The translations under genes and the position numbers were made by a program. 62,706 nt of DNA from Halanaerobiales bacterium (lineage in GTDB: Bacteria > Bacillota > Halanaerobiia > Halanaerobiales > DTU029), in contig JANWJZ010000041.1 in NCBI GenBank assembly GCA_025451675.1, positions 1 through 62,706 on the forward strand. The letters are read 5' to 3'. Under the pieces are notes generated by a model. The model had not been told where the DNA came from. It did no database searches and saw only the letters and a program-made list of their open reading frames with translations. Positions within the stretch are counted from its first letter, which is position 1, and every line of letters starts with the position of its first letter. This document shows, piece by piece, positions 1 through 8,304 of this stretch.

Positions 1-494
1 AGTACTAAGTTTCTATATTTTCCTTTTATAAAACGCTCTGCAACATATTCGCCTATTTTCTTATATCCCAAGGATTGCCACAAATTGATTGCACTTTTAT
101 TATCAGATACAACACTCAACTTGATTTTCCTTAGATTTAAATATTCTTTCGCATATTTTTCTATTAATAAGCATGCCTCTTTACCATAACCTTTGCCTCT
201 AGCATCTTTATCCCCAATATAGACTCCAATTTCACATGTACGATGAATCCAATTTATATCATATAAGCCAATCATTCCTATTGGATAACTACCATTATCA
301 CAAATAATAAAGCGTTTATTGTTACCTGTAGTATCTATCATATCATCTAACCATTTATTCAGTTGATCAATAGATATTGGTAAAAAACCTCCACCTAAAT
401 ACATAAACGTTTCTTCGTCACTCCTCCACTTATATAAATGTGGTAGATCACTTTTATCAATAGGACGAAGATAGACTTTTTCTCCTTTAATCAT
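1..494 (-). CDS. GNAT-family N-acetyltransferase, 3' end cut by window edge
   Basis: The minus-strand frame is open from an ATG at 494 to the window edge, about 164 codons with no stop, so the C-terminus lies outside. The translation starts MIKGEKVYLRPIDKSDL, the usual beta-1 of a GNAT fold. Residues around 93-110 carry the acetyl-CoA motif A (GVYIGDKDARGKGYGKEA, the R/Q-x-x-G-x-G type). A later NLWQSLGYKKIGE segment matches GNAT motif B. Such enzymes transfer acetyl groups from acetyl-CoA to an amine; the substrate cannot be read here. Its place beside a sugar transferase and an aminotransferase makes acetylation of an amino-sugar for the EPS pathway plausible, but protein N-terminal acetylases look similar. 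Confidence 0.85.
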   Translation of the reverse strand, partial: MIKGEKVYLRPIDKSDLPHLYKWRSDEETFMYLGGGFLPISIDQLNKWLDDMIDTTGNNKRFIICDNGSYPIGMIGLYDINWIHRTCEIGVYIGDKDARGKGYGKEACLLIEKYAKEYLNLRKIKLSVVSDNKSAINLWQSLGYKKIGEYVAERFIKGKYRNLV

Positions 495-543
495 AACTTT
501 CACACCTTTAAAGTTTTTCTATCTATTTAAATTTCAATAAAGT

Positions 544-1158
544 TTAAGTATTTTTATCTGCTTCCATGTAAATATTTTCAGTCTTAATAACCTTAAAGAT
601 GGTAAAAAATAGTATTTTTATGTCTAACCAGATATTAAAAGAGTCAATATATTTATTATCTATAATTATTCTTTCATCCCAGCTTACTGAATTCCTTACA
701 GTAACTTGTGCTAATCCTGTCATTCCAGGACGCATTAAGAATCTTTTTTTAGTCCAATCAGGGTAGTTTTCATAACCATCATAAGGAAAATAGGTAGCAG
801 GTGGCCTTGGCCCGACCAGGCTCATTTGTCCAATAAAAACATTCCACAACTGTGGAAGCTCGTCTAAACTGGTAGCACGTAGAAACCTTCCGATTTTGGT
901 AATTCTACTATCATTCTCACTTTTTACTTTAAGACCATCACCAATTTTTTCAGCATTGACTACCATAGTCCTGAATTTAAGTATCTTAAACACTTTTCCA
1001 TCCTTGCCCAGACGTTCCTGTCGAAAAAATACTGGGCCTTCTGAAGTAAGTTTGATGAGTATTGCTATAATAACAAACAGTGGTAAAAGAATAATCATGC
1101 CTATTAAACTACCTAATATATCAATAATTCTTTTAATAAACAAGTTCAATTCCCGCAT
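544..1158 (-). CDS. Bacterial sugar (phosphoglycosyl) transferase, PglC/WcaJ C-domain type
   Basis: This 204-residue protein is the monotopic phosphoglycosyl transferase type, which moves a sugar-1-phosphate from a UDP-sugar to undecaprenyl phosphate and so starts an exopolysaccharide repeat unit. One N-terminal hydrophobic segment (about residues 9-35) is followed by FFRQERLGKDGKVFKILKFR, the DELPQLWNV segment with its Asp-Glu catalytic pair, and the signature SLVGPRPP. The length fits the minimal PglC form without the extra N-terminal membrane helices of WbaP. It starts one base after the stop of the upstream aminotransferase gene, so the two are probably cotranscribed. The sugar could be a bacillosamine-like diamino sugar because of that neighbour; that is inference. 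Confidence 0.92.
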   Translation of the reverse strand: MRELNLFIKRIIDILGSLIGMIILLPLFVIIAILIKLTSEGPVFFRQERLGKDGKVFKILKFRTMVVNAEKIGDGLKVKSENDSRITKIGRFLRATSLDELPQLWNVFIGQMSLVGPRPPATYFPYDGYENYPDWTKKRFLMRPGMTGLAQVTVRNSVSWDERIIIDNKYIDSFNIWLDIKILFFTIFKVIKTENIYMEADKNT

Positions 1159-1159
1159 A

Positions 1160-2272
1160 CTAATTCCACAACCCCTTTATAACAGCACATACTCTGTGTA
1201 AATCTTCATCGGTCATCTTGGTATCACTCGGTAAGCAGACACCATTGGCATAAATCTGCTCTGATACTCCTTCACCGATGAAATCATAATCAGCAAATAC
1301 AGGCTGCATATGCATAGGTTTCCAGATGGGCCTTGATTCTATATTCTCTTTCTCCAATAATTCTATGATATCCAGCGGGCGCACTTTTCCACTTAAAGTA
1401 ATACAGCTTAACCAGCAGTTTGGTTCATTCCATTCATTGATAGGCATCATTTCTACACCATCTAAGTTAGAAAGTTCTCTCTTGTAGAATTCATAGATAT
1501 ACCTTTTCTTTTCAATTCTTTCATCCAGTACTTTTAGCTGCCCCCGGCCTATCCCAGCCAGGACATTACTCATCCTGTAATTATAACCTATCTCACTGTG
1601 CTGATAGTGCCTGGCTCTATCCCTGGCCTGGGTAGCCCAGAATCTTACCTTCTGGATTCTCTCTTCATTATTAGAAACCAGCATTCCGCCTCCGGAAGTT
1701 GTGATAATCTTAGTCCCATTACAAGAGAAGATGCCATAATCACCAAAAGTACCGGTATGCTTTCCTTTATAAGTAGTTCCTAAGGACTCAGCAGCATCTT
1801 CTATAAGAGGAACATTATATTTTTTACATAAAGCTAAAATAGGATCCAGATCTGCTGAAAGTCCATAGAGATGTACTACTATCACAGCCTTTACCTCTGG
1901 ATACTTCTTGAAGGCTGCTTCCAGTGCGGCAGGATCCATATTCCATGTTTGTAAATCACTATCTATAAAAACAGGGGTAGCATTTTGATAAATAACTGGA
2001 TTGACTGTTGCAGCAAAGGTCAAGTCCTGGCAAAAGACTATATCCCCTTTACCTACTCCAACCGCCTTTAAAGCCATATGAATGGCCGCTGTCCCTGAAG
2101 ATAAAGCTACAGCATGCTTTGCCCCTACTTTTGCTGCCAGTTCTCTCTCGAAACCATCAACATTGGCCCCCAAAGGTGCAATCCAGTTACTGGCAAAAGC
2201 CTCCTGTATATATTCCATCTCATATCCTTCATCACTCATATGGGGTGAAGAAAGCCATATCTTCTCTGACAT
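1160..2272 (-). CDS. DegT/DnrJ/EryC1/StrS family PLP sugar aminotransferase
   Basis: This 370-residue enzyme belongs to the PLP-dependent sugar aminotransferases that act on UDP-4-keto sugars (PglE-like). Visible features are the N-terminal LSSPHMSDEG, the GTAAIHMAL segment that holds the PLP phosphate, the EDAAESLGTTYKGKHTG segment with the PLP-binding Asp, and CNGTKIITTSGGGML with the Schiff-base lysine near residue 187. An RMSNVLAGIGRGQL stretch follows, as usual for the family. It is full length. Next to the sugar transferase it probably makes an amino sugar for the surface polysaccharide. A GGGGG run a few bases upstream of the ATG can act as the ribosome binding site. Confidence 0.93.
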   Translation of the reverse strand: MSEKIWLSSPHMSDEGYEMEYIQEAFASNWIAPLGANVDGFERELAAKVGAKHAVALSSGTAAIHMALKAVGVGKGDIVFCQDLTFAATVNPVIYQNATPVFIDSDLQTWNMDPAALEAAFKKYPEVKAVIVVHLYGLSADLDPILALCKKYNVPLIEDAAESLGTTYKGKHTGTFGDYGIFSCNGTKIITTSGGGMLVSNNEERIQKVRFWATQARDRARHYQHSEIGYNYRMSNVLAGIGRGQLKVLDERIEKKRYIYEFYKRELSNLDGVEMMPINEWNEPNCWLSCITLSGKVRPLDIIELLEKENIESRPIWKPMHMQPVFADYDFIGEGVSEQIYANGVCLPSDTKMTDEDLHRVCAVIKGLWN

Positions 2273-2337
2273 GATAAACCCCCTTAATTCTTATTGTTAA
2301 TAACGTCTGCCGCCATTATTGGTATTTCCCATGTTTG

Positions 2338-2850
2338 TTACCCTCTACTAAATATATTCCTTATCTCTATACCCTGTCCTTCCGGTTCACAGAAGTCCGG
2401 GTCCCAGTGGATAACAAAGCAGTTTCCCTCCCGTGGCAGCTCTTCATTTGATGTCACATGTTGAAAACTGATACCGGCTGCCTGCAGGGTTCTTGCTGCA
2501 ATCTGGTAAATCTCATCTTCAGCCCCCAGGAGGATGATATTCTTTCCTTCACCTGTCTTTTCCTCAGCCAGTTCCCTGACCTTCTGCTCTACCTCCAGTA
2601 TAGCCTGATAGGACCTCTTTATGTAGGCCATGGATTTTCTGGTCAGTTCTTTCATCCCCTCAGGGGTCAGCATATACCTTATATTCCTGGAGTTCAATTT
2701 CTTTACCTTAACCAGTCCTGTCCTGATACAGCGGCTGATTAAGGCATTGACTGTCCCCAGGGAGATATTTGCCCTCCGGGAGATCTCCCGCTGGGAAAGA
2801 CTGTCATCAGTCTCTAAAATATTCAAAATATTTATGATGCGTTCATCCAT
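2338..2850 (-). CDS. Winged helix-turn-helix regulator within the EPS locus
   Basis: This 170-residue protein has an N-terminal winged helix (residues about 1-70) with SQREISRRANISLGTVNALI as helix-turn-helix, then a wing and a LTPEGMKELTRKSM segment like MarR-type proteins. A helical linker (about 75-105) leads to a small alpha/beta domain starting KNIILLGAEDEIYQIAARTL that resembles a Rossmann-like sensor or partner-binding fold. I cannot name the ligand. It lies between the phosphatase gene and the aminotransferase gene and has its own SigA-type promoter, so it may control the downstream sugar genes. Regulators of this two-part form are often found in EPS clusters; the function here is inferred from context. 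Confidence 0.75.
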   Translation of the reverse strand: MDERIINILNILETDDSLSQREISRRANISLGTVNALISRCIRTGLVKVKKLNSRNIRYMLTPEGMKELTRKSMAYIKRSYQAILEVEQKVRELAEEKTGEGKNIILLGAEDEIYQIAARTLQAAGISFQHVTSNEELPREGNCFVIHWDPDFCEPEGQGIEIRNIFSRG

Positions 2851-2908
2851 CTATCATCTCCCCCACAGGAATCTCCAGGGTCTGTTCAGAGATTGAACTT
2901 TACAATTT

Positions 2909-2937
2909 ATTCTATAATAATTCCCTACAAATGTCAA
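2909..2937 (-). promoter_or_regulatory. SigA-type promoter of the EPS regulator gene
   Basis: On the minus strand TTGACA (2932-2937) is followed after 17 bases by TAGAAT (2909-2914). The start codon of the winged-helix gene is about 55 bases further on. The site lies just upstream of that gene and after the CpsB-type gene, so the regulator and sugar genes can be expressed separately from the export genes. Confidence 0.7.
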
Positions 2938-2941
2938 CAAA

Positions 2942-3724
2942 TTATGAGAGAAAACGCTTTCTAAGCTTATCCAGGAGTCCTCCTTTACCCCTGTAGGGAA
3001 GTGGTTCCAGGCATTCCAGCTCCTTATCCTCAATGACCCTCCTATTATTCCGGAGCAACAGTTCTGCCTTTTCTCTATCCAGTTCTTTCAGCCTCTCTAC
3101 CCCCTCCCGGAGAGTCTGTCCCCTCCTGCCTGTGGAATGTAAATCTGAGCCGATGAGCTGCACCATATTATGTAGGAAAAGAATTTCTGCAGTCCTTTTT
3201 ACCCTCTCCCCGAAAACACCCAGGAGGCTGCTGCTATTTACCTGAGCGTAGATACTTCCCCTGGCGAATCTATAGAGGAAATCAGGGGCCTCCACCACTT
3301 CCCGGTAACGTTCCGGATGGGCTATAATCACCTTATAACCCAGTACCTGGAGATTATAGAGAAGATCTCCGGTATAGGGAGGGAAGCCATACATAGGAAA
3401 TTCCAGGAGAAGGTAGCTGCTTTTATTTATGGTCGGTACCAGGCCTTCTTCCAGATCCCTGATTAACCCGGGATAAATGAAAACCTCAGCTCCTGGATAG
3501 ATTTCCAGGTCTATCTCCCTTTTCTTCAGTACTTCCTGGAACTGCCGGATTTTCTCCTCCAATTCGGGCAGGGCAAAGCGATAACCCTCCTCCATGAAAT
3601 GAGGAGTGGCCACAATCCCCTTGATACCTTTTTTAACTGTCTCCTCTGCTATCCTGATGGATTCGGCCAGGTCTCTGGCCCCGTCATCCATGGCAGGTAG
3701 TATATGGCTGTGGATATCGTACAC
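2942..3724 (-). CDS. CpsB/CapC/YwqE-type protein-tyrosine phosphatase (PHP domain)
   Basis: This 260-residue enzyme is the metal-dependent PHP-type phosphatase that removes phosphate from the partner BY-kinase in capsule systems. Metal ligands are visible: HSHILPAMDDGARD at the N-terminus (H-x-H and Asp), a His in ATPHFMEEGY, HPERY in the middle and GSDLHSTGRRG near the end. The length agrees with CpsB and YwqE. It lies directly downstream of the kinase gene, which is the standard pairing. It probably resets the phosphorylated tyrosine tail of the kinase, controlling chain length or export of the polysaccharide. Confidence 0.94.
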   Translation of the reverse strand: MYDIHSHILPAMDDGARDLAESIRIAEETVKKGIKGIVATPHFMEEGYRFALPELEEKIRQFQEVLKKREIDLEIYPGAEVFIYPGLIRDLEEGLVPTINKSSYLLLEFPMYGFPPYTGDLLYNLQVLGYKVIIAHPERYREVVEAPDFLYRFARGSIYAQVNSSSLLGVFGERVKRTAEILFLHNMVQLIGSDLHSTGRRGQTLREGVERLKELDREKAELLLRNNRRVIEDKELECLEPLPYRGKGGLLDKLRKRFLS

Positions 3725-3751
3725 TATTCCTCCATCCTTCTCCCCGAAACC

Positions 3752-4462
3752 TTAGCCATAGTAATGATAATAATGGTACCTGTTTAGCTGGTGCACCGGA
3801 TATTTATTCAGGATTACCCCTAGGATATTGGCCCGGGCATTTACCAGCAATTCTTTTGCCTTCAATAACAGCTTCTGTTCAGTCTGATGAGAGGCTACTA
3901 CCAGCAGGGTACCATCCACCTTACTGGCCAGAATTACCGCATCTGTAACAGCCAGTACCGGCGGTGTATCGATAAAGACCAGATCCGCCTCTGCCCTTGC
4001 CTTTGCCAGGATTTCCTCCATTTTCCGGGAGGCAAGCAGTTCTGCCGGATTTGGAGGAATAGAACCGGCACTGATTAGCTTGAGCCCATCAATTCCGGTC
4101 TCCCTCAGGCCTGTGGCAAAATCTATTTCACCGCTAAGGACATTACTCAAACCATTAAAGTTGGTCATTTCAAAGAATTTATGTTGCATGGGTTTCCGGA
4201 GATCAGCATCTATAATTATGACCTTATTCCCATTCTGGACCATGGAAACTGCCAGATTGGCCAGAACTGAGGATTTCCCCTCTGAAGGGGCACTACTGGT
4301 AAAAAGTACTGTTTGTAAAGGTTCATCCGGACTAATAAAACTCAAATTGGTCCTGATCTGCCTGAAGGCCTCTGCGACTGGTGATTTGGGATTATTTAAA
4401 ACCAGCAATTCTTCCTTCCTGCTTTTGAGTAACTGTCTGCCTCCTTTATTGTTTTTACCCAT
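3752..4462 (-). CDS. CapB/CpsD-type BY-kinase (cytoplasmic tyrosine kinase)
   Basis: This 236-residue protein is the cytoplasmic half of a split bacterial tyrosine kinase. It shows Walker A (SSAPSEGKSSVLANLA), Walker A' (VIIIDADLRKPMQHKF) and Walker B (LVFIDTPPVL). The C-terminus ends in a tyrosine cluster (NRYHYYHYYG), the autophosphorylation tail. I chose the ATG at 4462, which overlaps the stop of the co-polymerase gene by 8 bases and has GGAG about 9 bases upstream; an upstream in-frame start at 4522 would overlap by 68 bases. Its activator is expected to be the cytoplasmic end of the adjacent Wzz-like protein, and the CpsB-type protein its phosphatase. Confidence 0.94.
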   Translation of the reverse strand: MGKNNKGGRQLLKSRKEELLVLNNPKSPVAEAFRQIRTNLSFISPDEPLQTVLFTSSAPSEGKSSVLANLAVSMVQNGNKVIIIDADLRKPMQHKFFEMTNFNGLSNVLSGEIDFATGLRETGIDGLKLISAGSIPPNPAELLASRKMEEILAKARAEADLVFIDTPPVLAVTDAVILASKVDGTLLVVASHQTEQKLLLKAKELLVNARANILGVILNKYPVHQLNRYHYYHYYG

Positions 4463-5927
4463 GCTGATCAACTCCATAGCCTTGCCTGTATTCTTTCTTC
4501 TTAATATCCGGTATAATACCAAGTACCGTCAGGCCAGTCAATCTTCCAATATCCTTTTCCTCTTTTACTGTAGTATCCAGGTATTCCTGCAGGAAGATAA
4601 TAAATACTGCCAGCATTCCGGCCAGTATTACGGCAATGGCCATATTAAAAAATTTCCGCGGTTTTACCGGTACTTCATTAACTATGGCCGGATCTATGAC
4701 AACCAGATCAGAAGTCTGCATGGCTTCCTGGATCTGGAGTTCTTCCCTTCTCTCCATAAGAATCAGGTAAATATTCTCTGCTATCCTGGTCTCCCTTTCC
4801 AGCCTGACTAGATCCAGTTCCCTGGCTGGCAGCTCCTTAAGCTTTTCTTCCTGTTCCCTGATTCCCTCTACCAGGGCACTAATCCTGGCCTCCGTAGAAA
4901 TTACTGTAGTTTCCAGCTGAATGATTCTTTCCTTTAGGGCCCGGTGGATGGGATTAAGGGTCTCAGTCCTGCTACTGATAATCTCTTCCACATTATCCGC
5001 CAGTACCTTCTCCACCTCGGCGATTTTCTCCTTAACTTCCTGAACCCGGGGATGTTTTTCAGTATAGATTCCCATTAAACCTGCCAGTTCTATTTCCAGC
5101 CCGATTAACCTTTCCTTATTGGCACTGACAATGGGGTTCCTGCTAATGGTCTGGCTGGAGACAATACTTTCTTCCTCTGCCGCTAGATATTTCCTGCTTT
5201 CATTTAAGACAATGCGAGCCTCCCTTAGAGCCAGCTCAGCCTCTGCCTTCCTGCTTTCCAGTTCTGTCAGTCTCCTTAAGAGGGTAGCTCCATATTCTGA
5301 AGGCATGATGAGCCCACTTTCTTCTTTATACTGCAGGAGTTCTCCTTCCAGCTTAGTTAACTCCTCCTGCACAGTGGCCAGCTGTCTATTAACAAAATCT
5401 ATAGCACTATTTAGATCAGCATTATTTATCCGCTGGTTTTCCCTTGTGAAAACCTCCACCACTTTATTGGCAATATCCCTGGGCAGTACCGGATCCGGAT
5501 ACTGGACAGTAATTCTCATCAGGCCCGTATCTGCTGTACTGCTGATGGAGATATGTTCCCTGAGGGCCTTTGCCGGCAGCAGCTCCCCTTTATCATCCCT
5601 GAGACCCAGTTCTGCAATGACCTTATCCAGGACCATCCGGCTCTCCATCAAAGCTTTATAGCTGGCAGACTTGTTTTTGGAATCTCCCAATAGAGAAAAC
5701 TGTCCACTGAATAGACTATCAACACCGGATTCCTTAATCATTATCAGTGTTGAAGTTTCATAAATTCTCGGCATCCTGTCAGTGATAAAATAGCTTAACA
5801 GCAGGGCAATAAAAACAAGGGTAACTATAAACCATTTCCTGCGCCAGAAAAGGTTCAGGATTTCCCGCAGATCTATCTCCATCATCCCGGCATCATAATA
5901 TACTAAACCTTCCTCATCTCTATACAC
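4455..5927 (-). CDS. Wzz/GNVR-type polysaccharide co-polymerase and kinase activator
   Basis: This 490-residue inner-membrane protein has a transmembrane helix at about residues 32-50, a long periplasmic part with heptad-like coiled coil (about 170-400), and a second helix near 428-450, followed by a cytoplasmic tail of about 40 residues. DLREILNLFWRRKWF before the first helix and PVKPRKFFNMAIAVILAG at the second are typical of Wzz and the GNVR group. It sets chain length and works with the BY-kinase downstream. The start is a GTG at 5927 with GGAGG 7 bases upstream. The coiled-coil length suggests the diderm (Wzc-like) type rather than the short CapA type of monoderms. Confidence 0.92.
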   Translation of the reverse strand: MYRDEEGLVYYDAGMMEIDLREILNLFWRRKWFIVTLVFIALLLSYFITDRMPRIYETSTLIMIKESGVDSLFSGQFSLLGDSKNKSASYKALMESRMVLDKVIAELGLRDDKGELLPAKALREHISISSTADTGLMRITVQYPDPVLPRDIANKVVEVFTRENQRINNADLNSAIDFVNRQLATVQEELTKLEGELLQYKEESGLIMPSEYGATLLRRLTELESRKAEAELALREARIVLNESRKYLAAEEESIVSSQTISRNPIVSANKERLIGLEIELAGLMGIYTEKHPRVQEVKEKIAEVEKVLADNVEEIISSRTETLNPIHRALKERIIQLETTVISTEARISALVEGIREQEEKLKELPARELDLVRLERETRIAENIYLILMERREELQIQEAMQTSDLVVIDPAIVNEVPVKPRKFFNMAIAVILAGMLAVFIIFLQEYLDTTVKEEKDIGRLTGLTVLGIIPDIKKKEYRQGYGVDQHG

Positions 5928-5942
5928 TACTATCCTCCTTTA

Positions 5943-7079
5943 CTACTCCAGACTGAGCAAATCTCTAATAAATTTGGCTCCAATTAGATAGCCAAAAACC
6001 TTCTGCCAGTCTATTCCTCCAATCTCCTCTATTATCACTGTATCACCTGGCTGGAGCAGAGGGTTTCCCCCTCCCTCTTTAGCGGCAAAATAGGCAGCCA
6101 GATTAACTATCTCACTACTGCCATCCTGCCGGATTATTCTTATATTTTCCAGGTCGCCTCTTTCTTTCTGGTTCCCGGCCTGGGCCAGCAGTTTGTCCAG
6201 ACGCATCCCTTCATGCCAGTTATAGCTGCCCGGTCTATTAACTTCACCCAGGATAATTACCTCAAAAATCTTCTCCTCAACGTATATAGATGAACCTGCT
6301 GGCAAAACCGGATCAACATTAAGGGAAGCATCTGCCAGATAAGCAAGAAAATCCACATATTCTATGGAACCGTCCGGATAAATGATCCGTATATTGGAGA
6401 GATCCCCCCTTACAGTCTGATTACCGGCCTCAGCCAGTAATTCGCTTAAACGCTTCCCCTCCCACCAGGTGTAGGAACCAGGCCTGGCTACTTCACCGAA
6501 AATACTCAACTTCTGTACTTCTTCCGGCAAATACAGGACATCTCCATCCTGCAGAAGATAGTTTCCCGTCAGGACAGTACCAGACAGAAGTCCTTTCAGG
6601 TTTATTTCTAAAATTTCTTCCCCCCTGCTCAATCTCAACTGATCCAGGGCTGCTTTCTCAGTAGGGCCGCCAGCCCGGCTAATCAACTGCAGTACCCGGG
6701 TCTCCCCGACCAATTCGTAGGTACCGGGATTCCTTACCTGCCCCAGGATCATAACCTGGCTCCGTTTATAGTTCAGGAGGGACAGGCTGATCCTGGGTTC
6801 CTGGATATATTCACCATAACCTTCCTCCAGTAATTCCCTGAGTTCTTCAATGGTCAGCCCCTCTGCTTTAATTTTACCCAGCAGGGGAAGACTGATCTCT
6901 CCATCCGGATCAATACTGAGAGTTAATGATAAATCCGGATGCCCCCAGACCAAAATATTCAGGCGGTCATCCTGTTGTAATTTATACCCAACAGCCTGTA
7001 TATTTAAGGCCACCAGTGGAAAGATAAGTATAAATATAAGCAATTTAATATTTTTTTCTATATATTCTGATGAAGGCAA
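5943..7079 (-). CDS. Wza-like polysaccharide export protein with SLBB repeats
   Basis: This 378-residue exported protein starts with a hydrophobic signal segment (about residues 11-30), then a Poly_export domain (YKLQQDDRLNILVWGHPDLS, about 32-110), and three SLBB modules. Modules two and three are close repeats: FGEVARPGSYTWWEGKRLSE and LGEVNRPGSYNWHEGMRLDK, each followed by AGNQ and an RGDL-NIRII segment. Wza-family proteins form the outer-membrane channel for capsule export, so this gene supports a diderm envelope. There is no clear lipobox. The start is TTG at 7079 with GGAGG 8-9 bases upstream. It heads the EPS operon. Confidence 0.9.
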   Translation of the reverse strand: MPSSEYIEKNIKLLIFILIFPLVALNIQAVGYKLQQDDRLNILVWGHPDLSLTLSIDPDGEISLPLLGKIKAEGLTIEELRELLEEGYGEYIQEPRISLSLLNYKRSQVMILGQVRNPGTYELVGETRVLQLISRAGGPTEKAALDQLRLSRGEEILEINLKGLLSGTVLTGNYLLQDGDVLYLPEEVQKLSIFGEVARPGSYTWWEGKRLSELLAEAGNQTVRGDLSNIRIIYPDGSIEYVDFLAYLADASLNVDPVLPAGSSIYVEEKIFEVIILGEVNRPGSYNWHEGMRLDKLLAQAGNQKERGDLENIRIIRQDGSSEIVNLAAYFAAKEGGGNPLLQPGDTVIIEEIGGIDWQKVFGYLIGAKFIRDLLSLE

Positions 7080-7135
7080 TAGTAAATCCTCCTTTTTTAT
7101 CCTTATTTTTTTATTTTTCTATATTATGAATATAT

Positions 7136-7162
7136 ATACGACTTTATTTATAAATTTCCTGT
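7136..7162 (-). promoter_or_regulatory. Possible SigH-type promoter of the EPS operon
   Basis: On the minus strand ACAGGAAAT (7154-7162) matches the SigH -35 consensus RnAGGAwwT exactly, and 11 bases later GTCGTAT (7136-7142) matches RnnGAAT at six of seven positions. I find no good SigA pair here. The start codon of the Wza-like gene is about 57 bases from the -10. The region is very AT-rich, so chance resemblance is possible. Confidence 0.4.
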
Positions 7163-7235
7163 CTATTATTCATAAATATGCTAATATTTTTCATTTATTA
7201 ATTTTTTTAACTATTGAAACTTATATCTTTTTTAT

Positions 7236-7264
7236 TTGCATTACTCTTTCACCTGCAGTATAAT
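7236..7264 (+). promoter_or_regulatory. SigA-type promoter of cysK
   Basis: TTGCAT (7236-7241) and a perfect TATAAT (7259-7264) are 17 bases apart. The cysK start codon is 46 bases downstream, behind a strong AAGGAGGGAG ribosome binding site at 7297-7306. I see no T-box or S-box leader in this short untranslated region. Confidence 0.85.
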
Positions 7265-7310
7265 AGATAAAAGTAGATTAAAATACTCAACTTTATAAGG
7301 AGGGAGAAGA

Positions 7311-8231
7311 ATGCCTATATACAATGATGTCACTGAACTGATTGGCAGAACACCATTGCTGCGGATAAACAAACTTACCGGAGAAAACGACGCAACAGTA
7401 CTTATTAAATTGGAAAGGAATAATCCAGGTGGCAGTGTCAAGGACAGGATTGCCTACAGTATGATCAAGAGGGCAGAGGAAGAAGGCCGGCTGAAACCTG
7501 GTGGTACCATCATCGAGCCTACCAGCGGTAATACGGGAATCGGGCTGGCCATGGTGGCTGCCGCCCTGGGTTATAAGGTTATCCTTACCATGCCGGAAAC
7601 CATGAGTATTGAAAGAAGAATGCTCCTTAAGGCCTATGGGGCGGAGATTGTCCTGACACCGGGCAAGGAAGGCATGAAGGGGGCTATCAGGAAAGCCGAG
7701 GAATTACTGGCTGAAACAGAGAATGCCATCATCCCCCAGCAGTTTGAAAACCCGGCCAACCCGGCCATCCATGAGAAAACCACCGGTGTGGAAATATGGG
7801 AGGATACAGGAGGAAGGATTGATTATTTCGTATCCGGTGTAGGAACAGGGGGAACCCTTACCGGTGCCGGCAGATACCTGAAGGAACGGAACCCGGAACT
7901 GAAAATTATAGCCGTTGAACCTGCCAATTCCCCTGTCATCTCCGGCGGAGACCCCGGCCCCCACAAGATTCAGGGCATTGGCGCCGGTTTCATCCCTGCC
8001 ATCCTGGATACTGAACTGATCGATGAAATATATAAGATTACTGATGAAGAGGCCATGGAGACTGCCCGCCAGGCTGCCAGAAAAGAAGGGATACTTATCG
8101 GTATCTCCTCCGGTGCCGCCCTGGCAGCAGCCCTGAAAATAGCTCAAAAGGCCGGTAAAGGCAAGACCATCGTGGCCATTGCCCCTGATACCGGTGAAAG
8201 GTATCTCAGTACAGAACTTTTTGCAGAATAA
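7311..8231 (+). CDS. cysK: Cysteine synthase A (O-acetylserine sulfhydrylase)
   Basis: This 306-residue PLP enzyme makes L-cysteine from O-acetylserine and sulfide. [12 protein letters not shown] carries the PLP-binding lysine near residue 43, [16 protein letters not shown] is the substrate Asn-loop, and [13 protein letters not shown] holds the PLP phosphate. [11 protein letters not shown] and [13 protein letters not shown] complete the family pattern, and the length is normal. It is a single-gene unit with its own promoter and terminator. The cysE gene that makes its substrate is about 9 kb away on the other strand, so the two are expressed separately. No CymR or T-box signal is visible. Confidence 0.97.
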   Translation: MPIYNDVTELIGRTPLLRINKLTGENDATVLIKLERNNPGGSVKDRIAYSMIKRAEEEGRLKPGGTIIEPTSGNTGIGLAMVAAALGYKVILTMPETMSIERRMLLKAYGAEIVLTPGKEGMKGAIRKAEELLAETENAIIPQQFENPANPAIHEKTTGVEIWEDTGGRIDYFVSGVGTGGTLTGAGRYLKERNPELKIIAVEPANSPVISGGDPGPHKIQGIGAGFIPAILDTELIDEIYKITDEEAMETARQAARKEGILIGISSGAALAAALKIAQKAGKGKTIVAIAPDTGERYLSTELFAE

Positions 8232-8251
8232 ATTTTGCAGGATAAATAAAA

Positions 8252-8297
8252 AGGCTGCCTGGATATCATCTGAATATCTGGCAGCCTCCTTTTATTT
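8252..8297. terminator. Bidirectional terminator between cysK and deoC
   Basis: AGGCTGCC (8252-8259) pairs with GGCAGCCT (8280-8287), with extra pairing of GGATAT and ATATC inside. It is followed by CCTTTTATTTA on the plus strand and by a run of T on the minus strand (ATAAAAA at 8246-8252 read in reverse). It serves both convergent genes. Confidence 0.85.
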
Positions 8298-8304
8298 ACT
8301 CCCT

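Noticed and set aside
4462-4522. Earlier start of the tyrosine kinase at 4522
   Set aside because: It would overlap the upstream gene by 68 bases and lacks a ribosome binding site, while 4462 has GGAG.
4080-4811. Plus-strand frame of 243 codons
   Set aside because: It lies opposite the tyrosine kinase and Wzz-type genes, has no ribosome binding site and a low-complexity Ser/Leu-rich translation, as expected of an antisense shadow.
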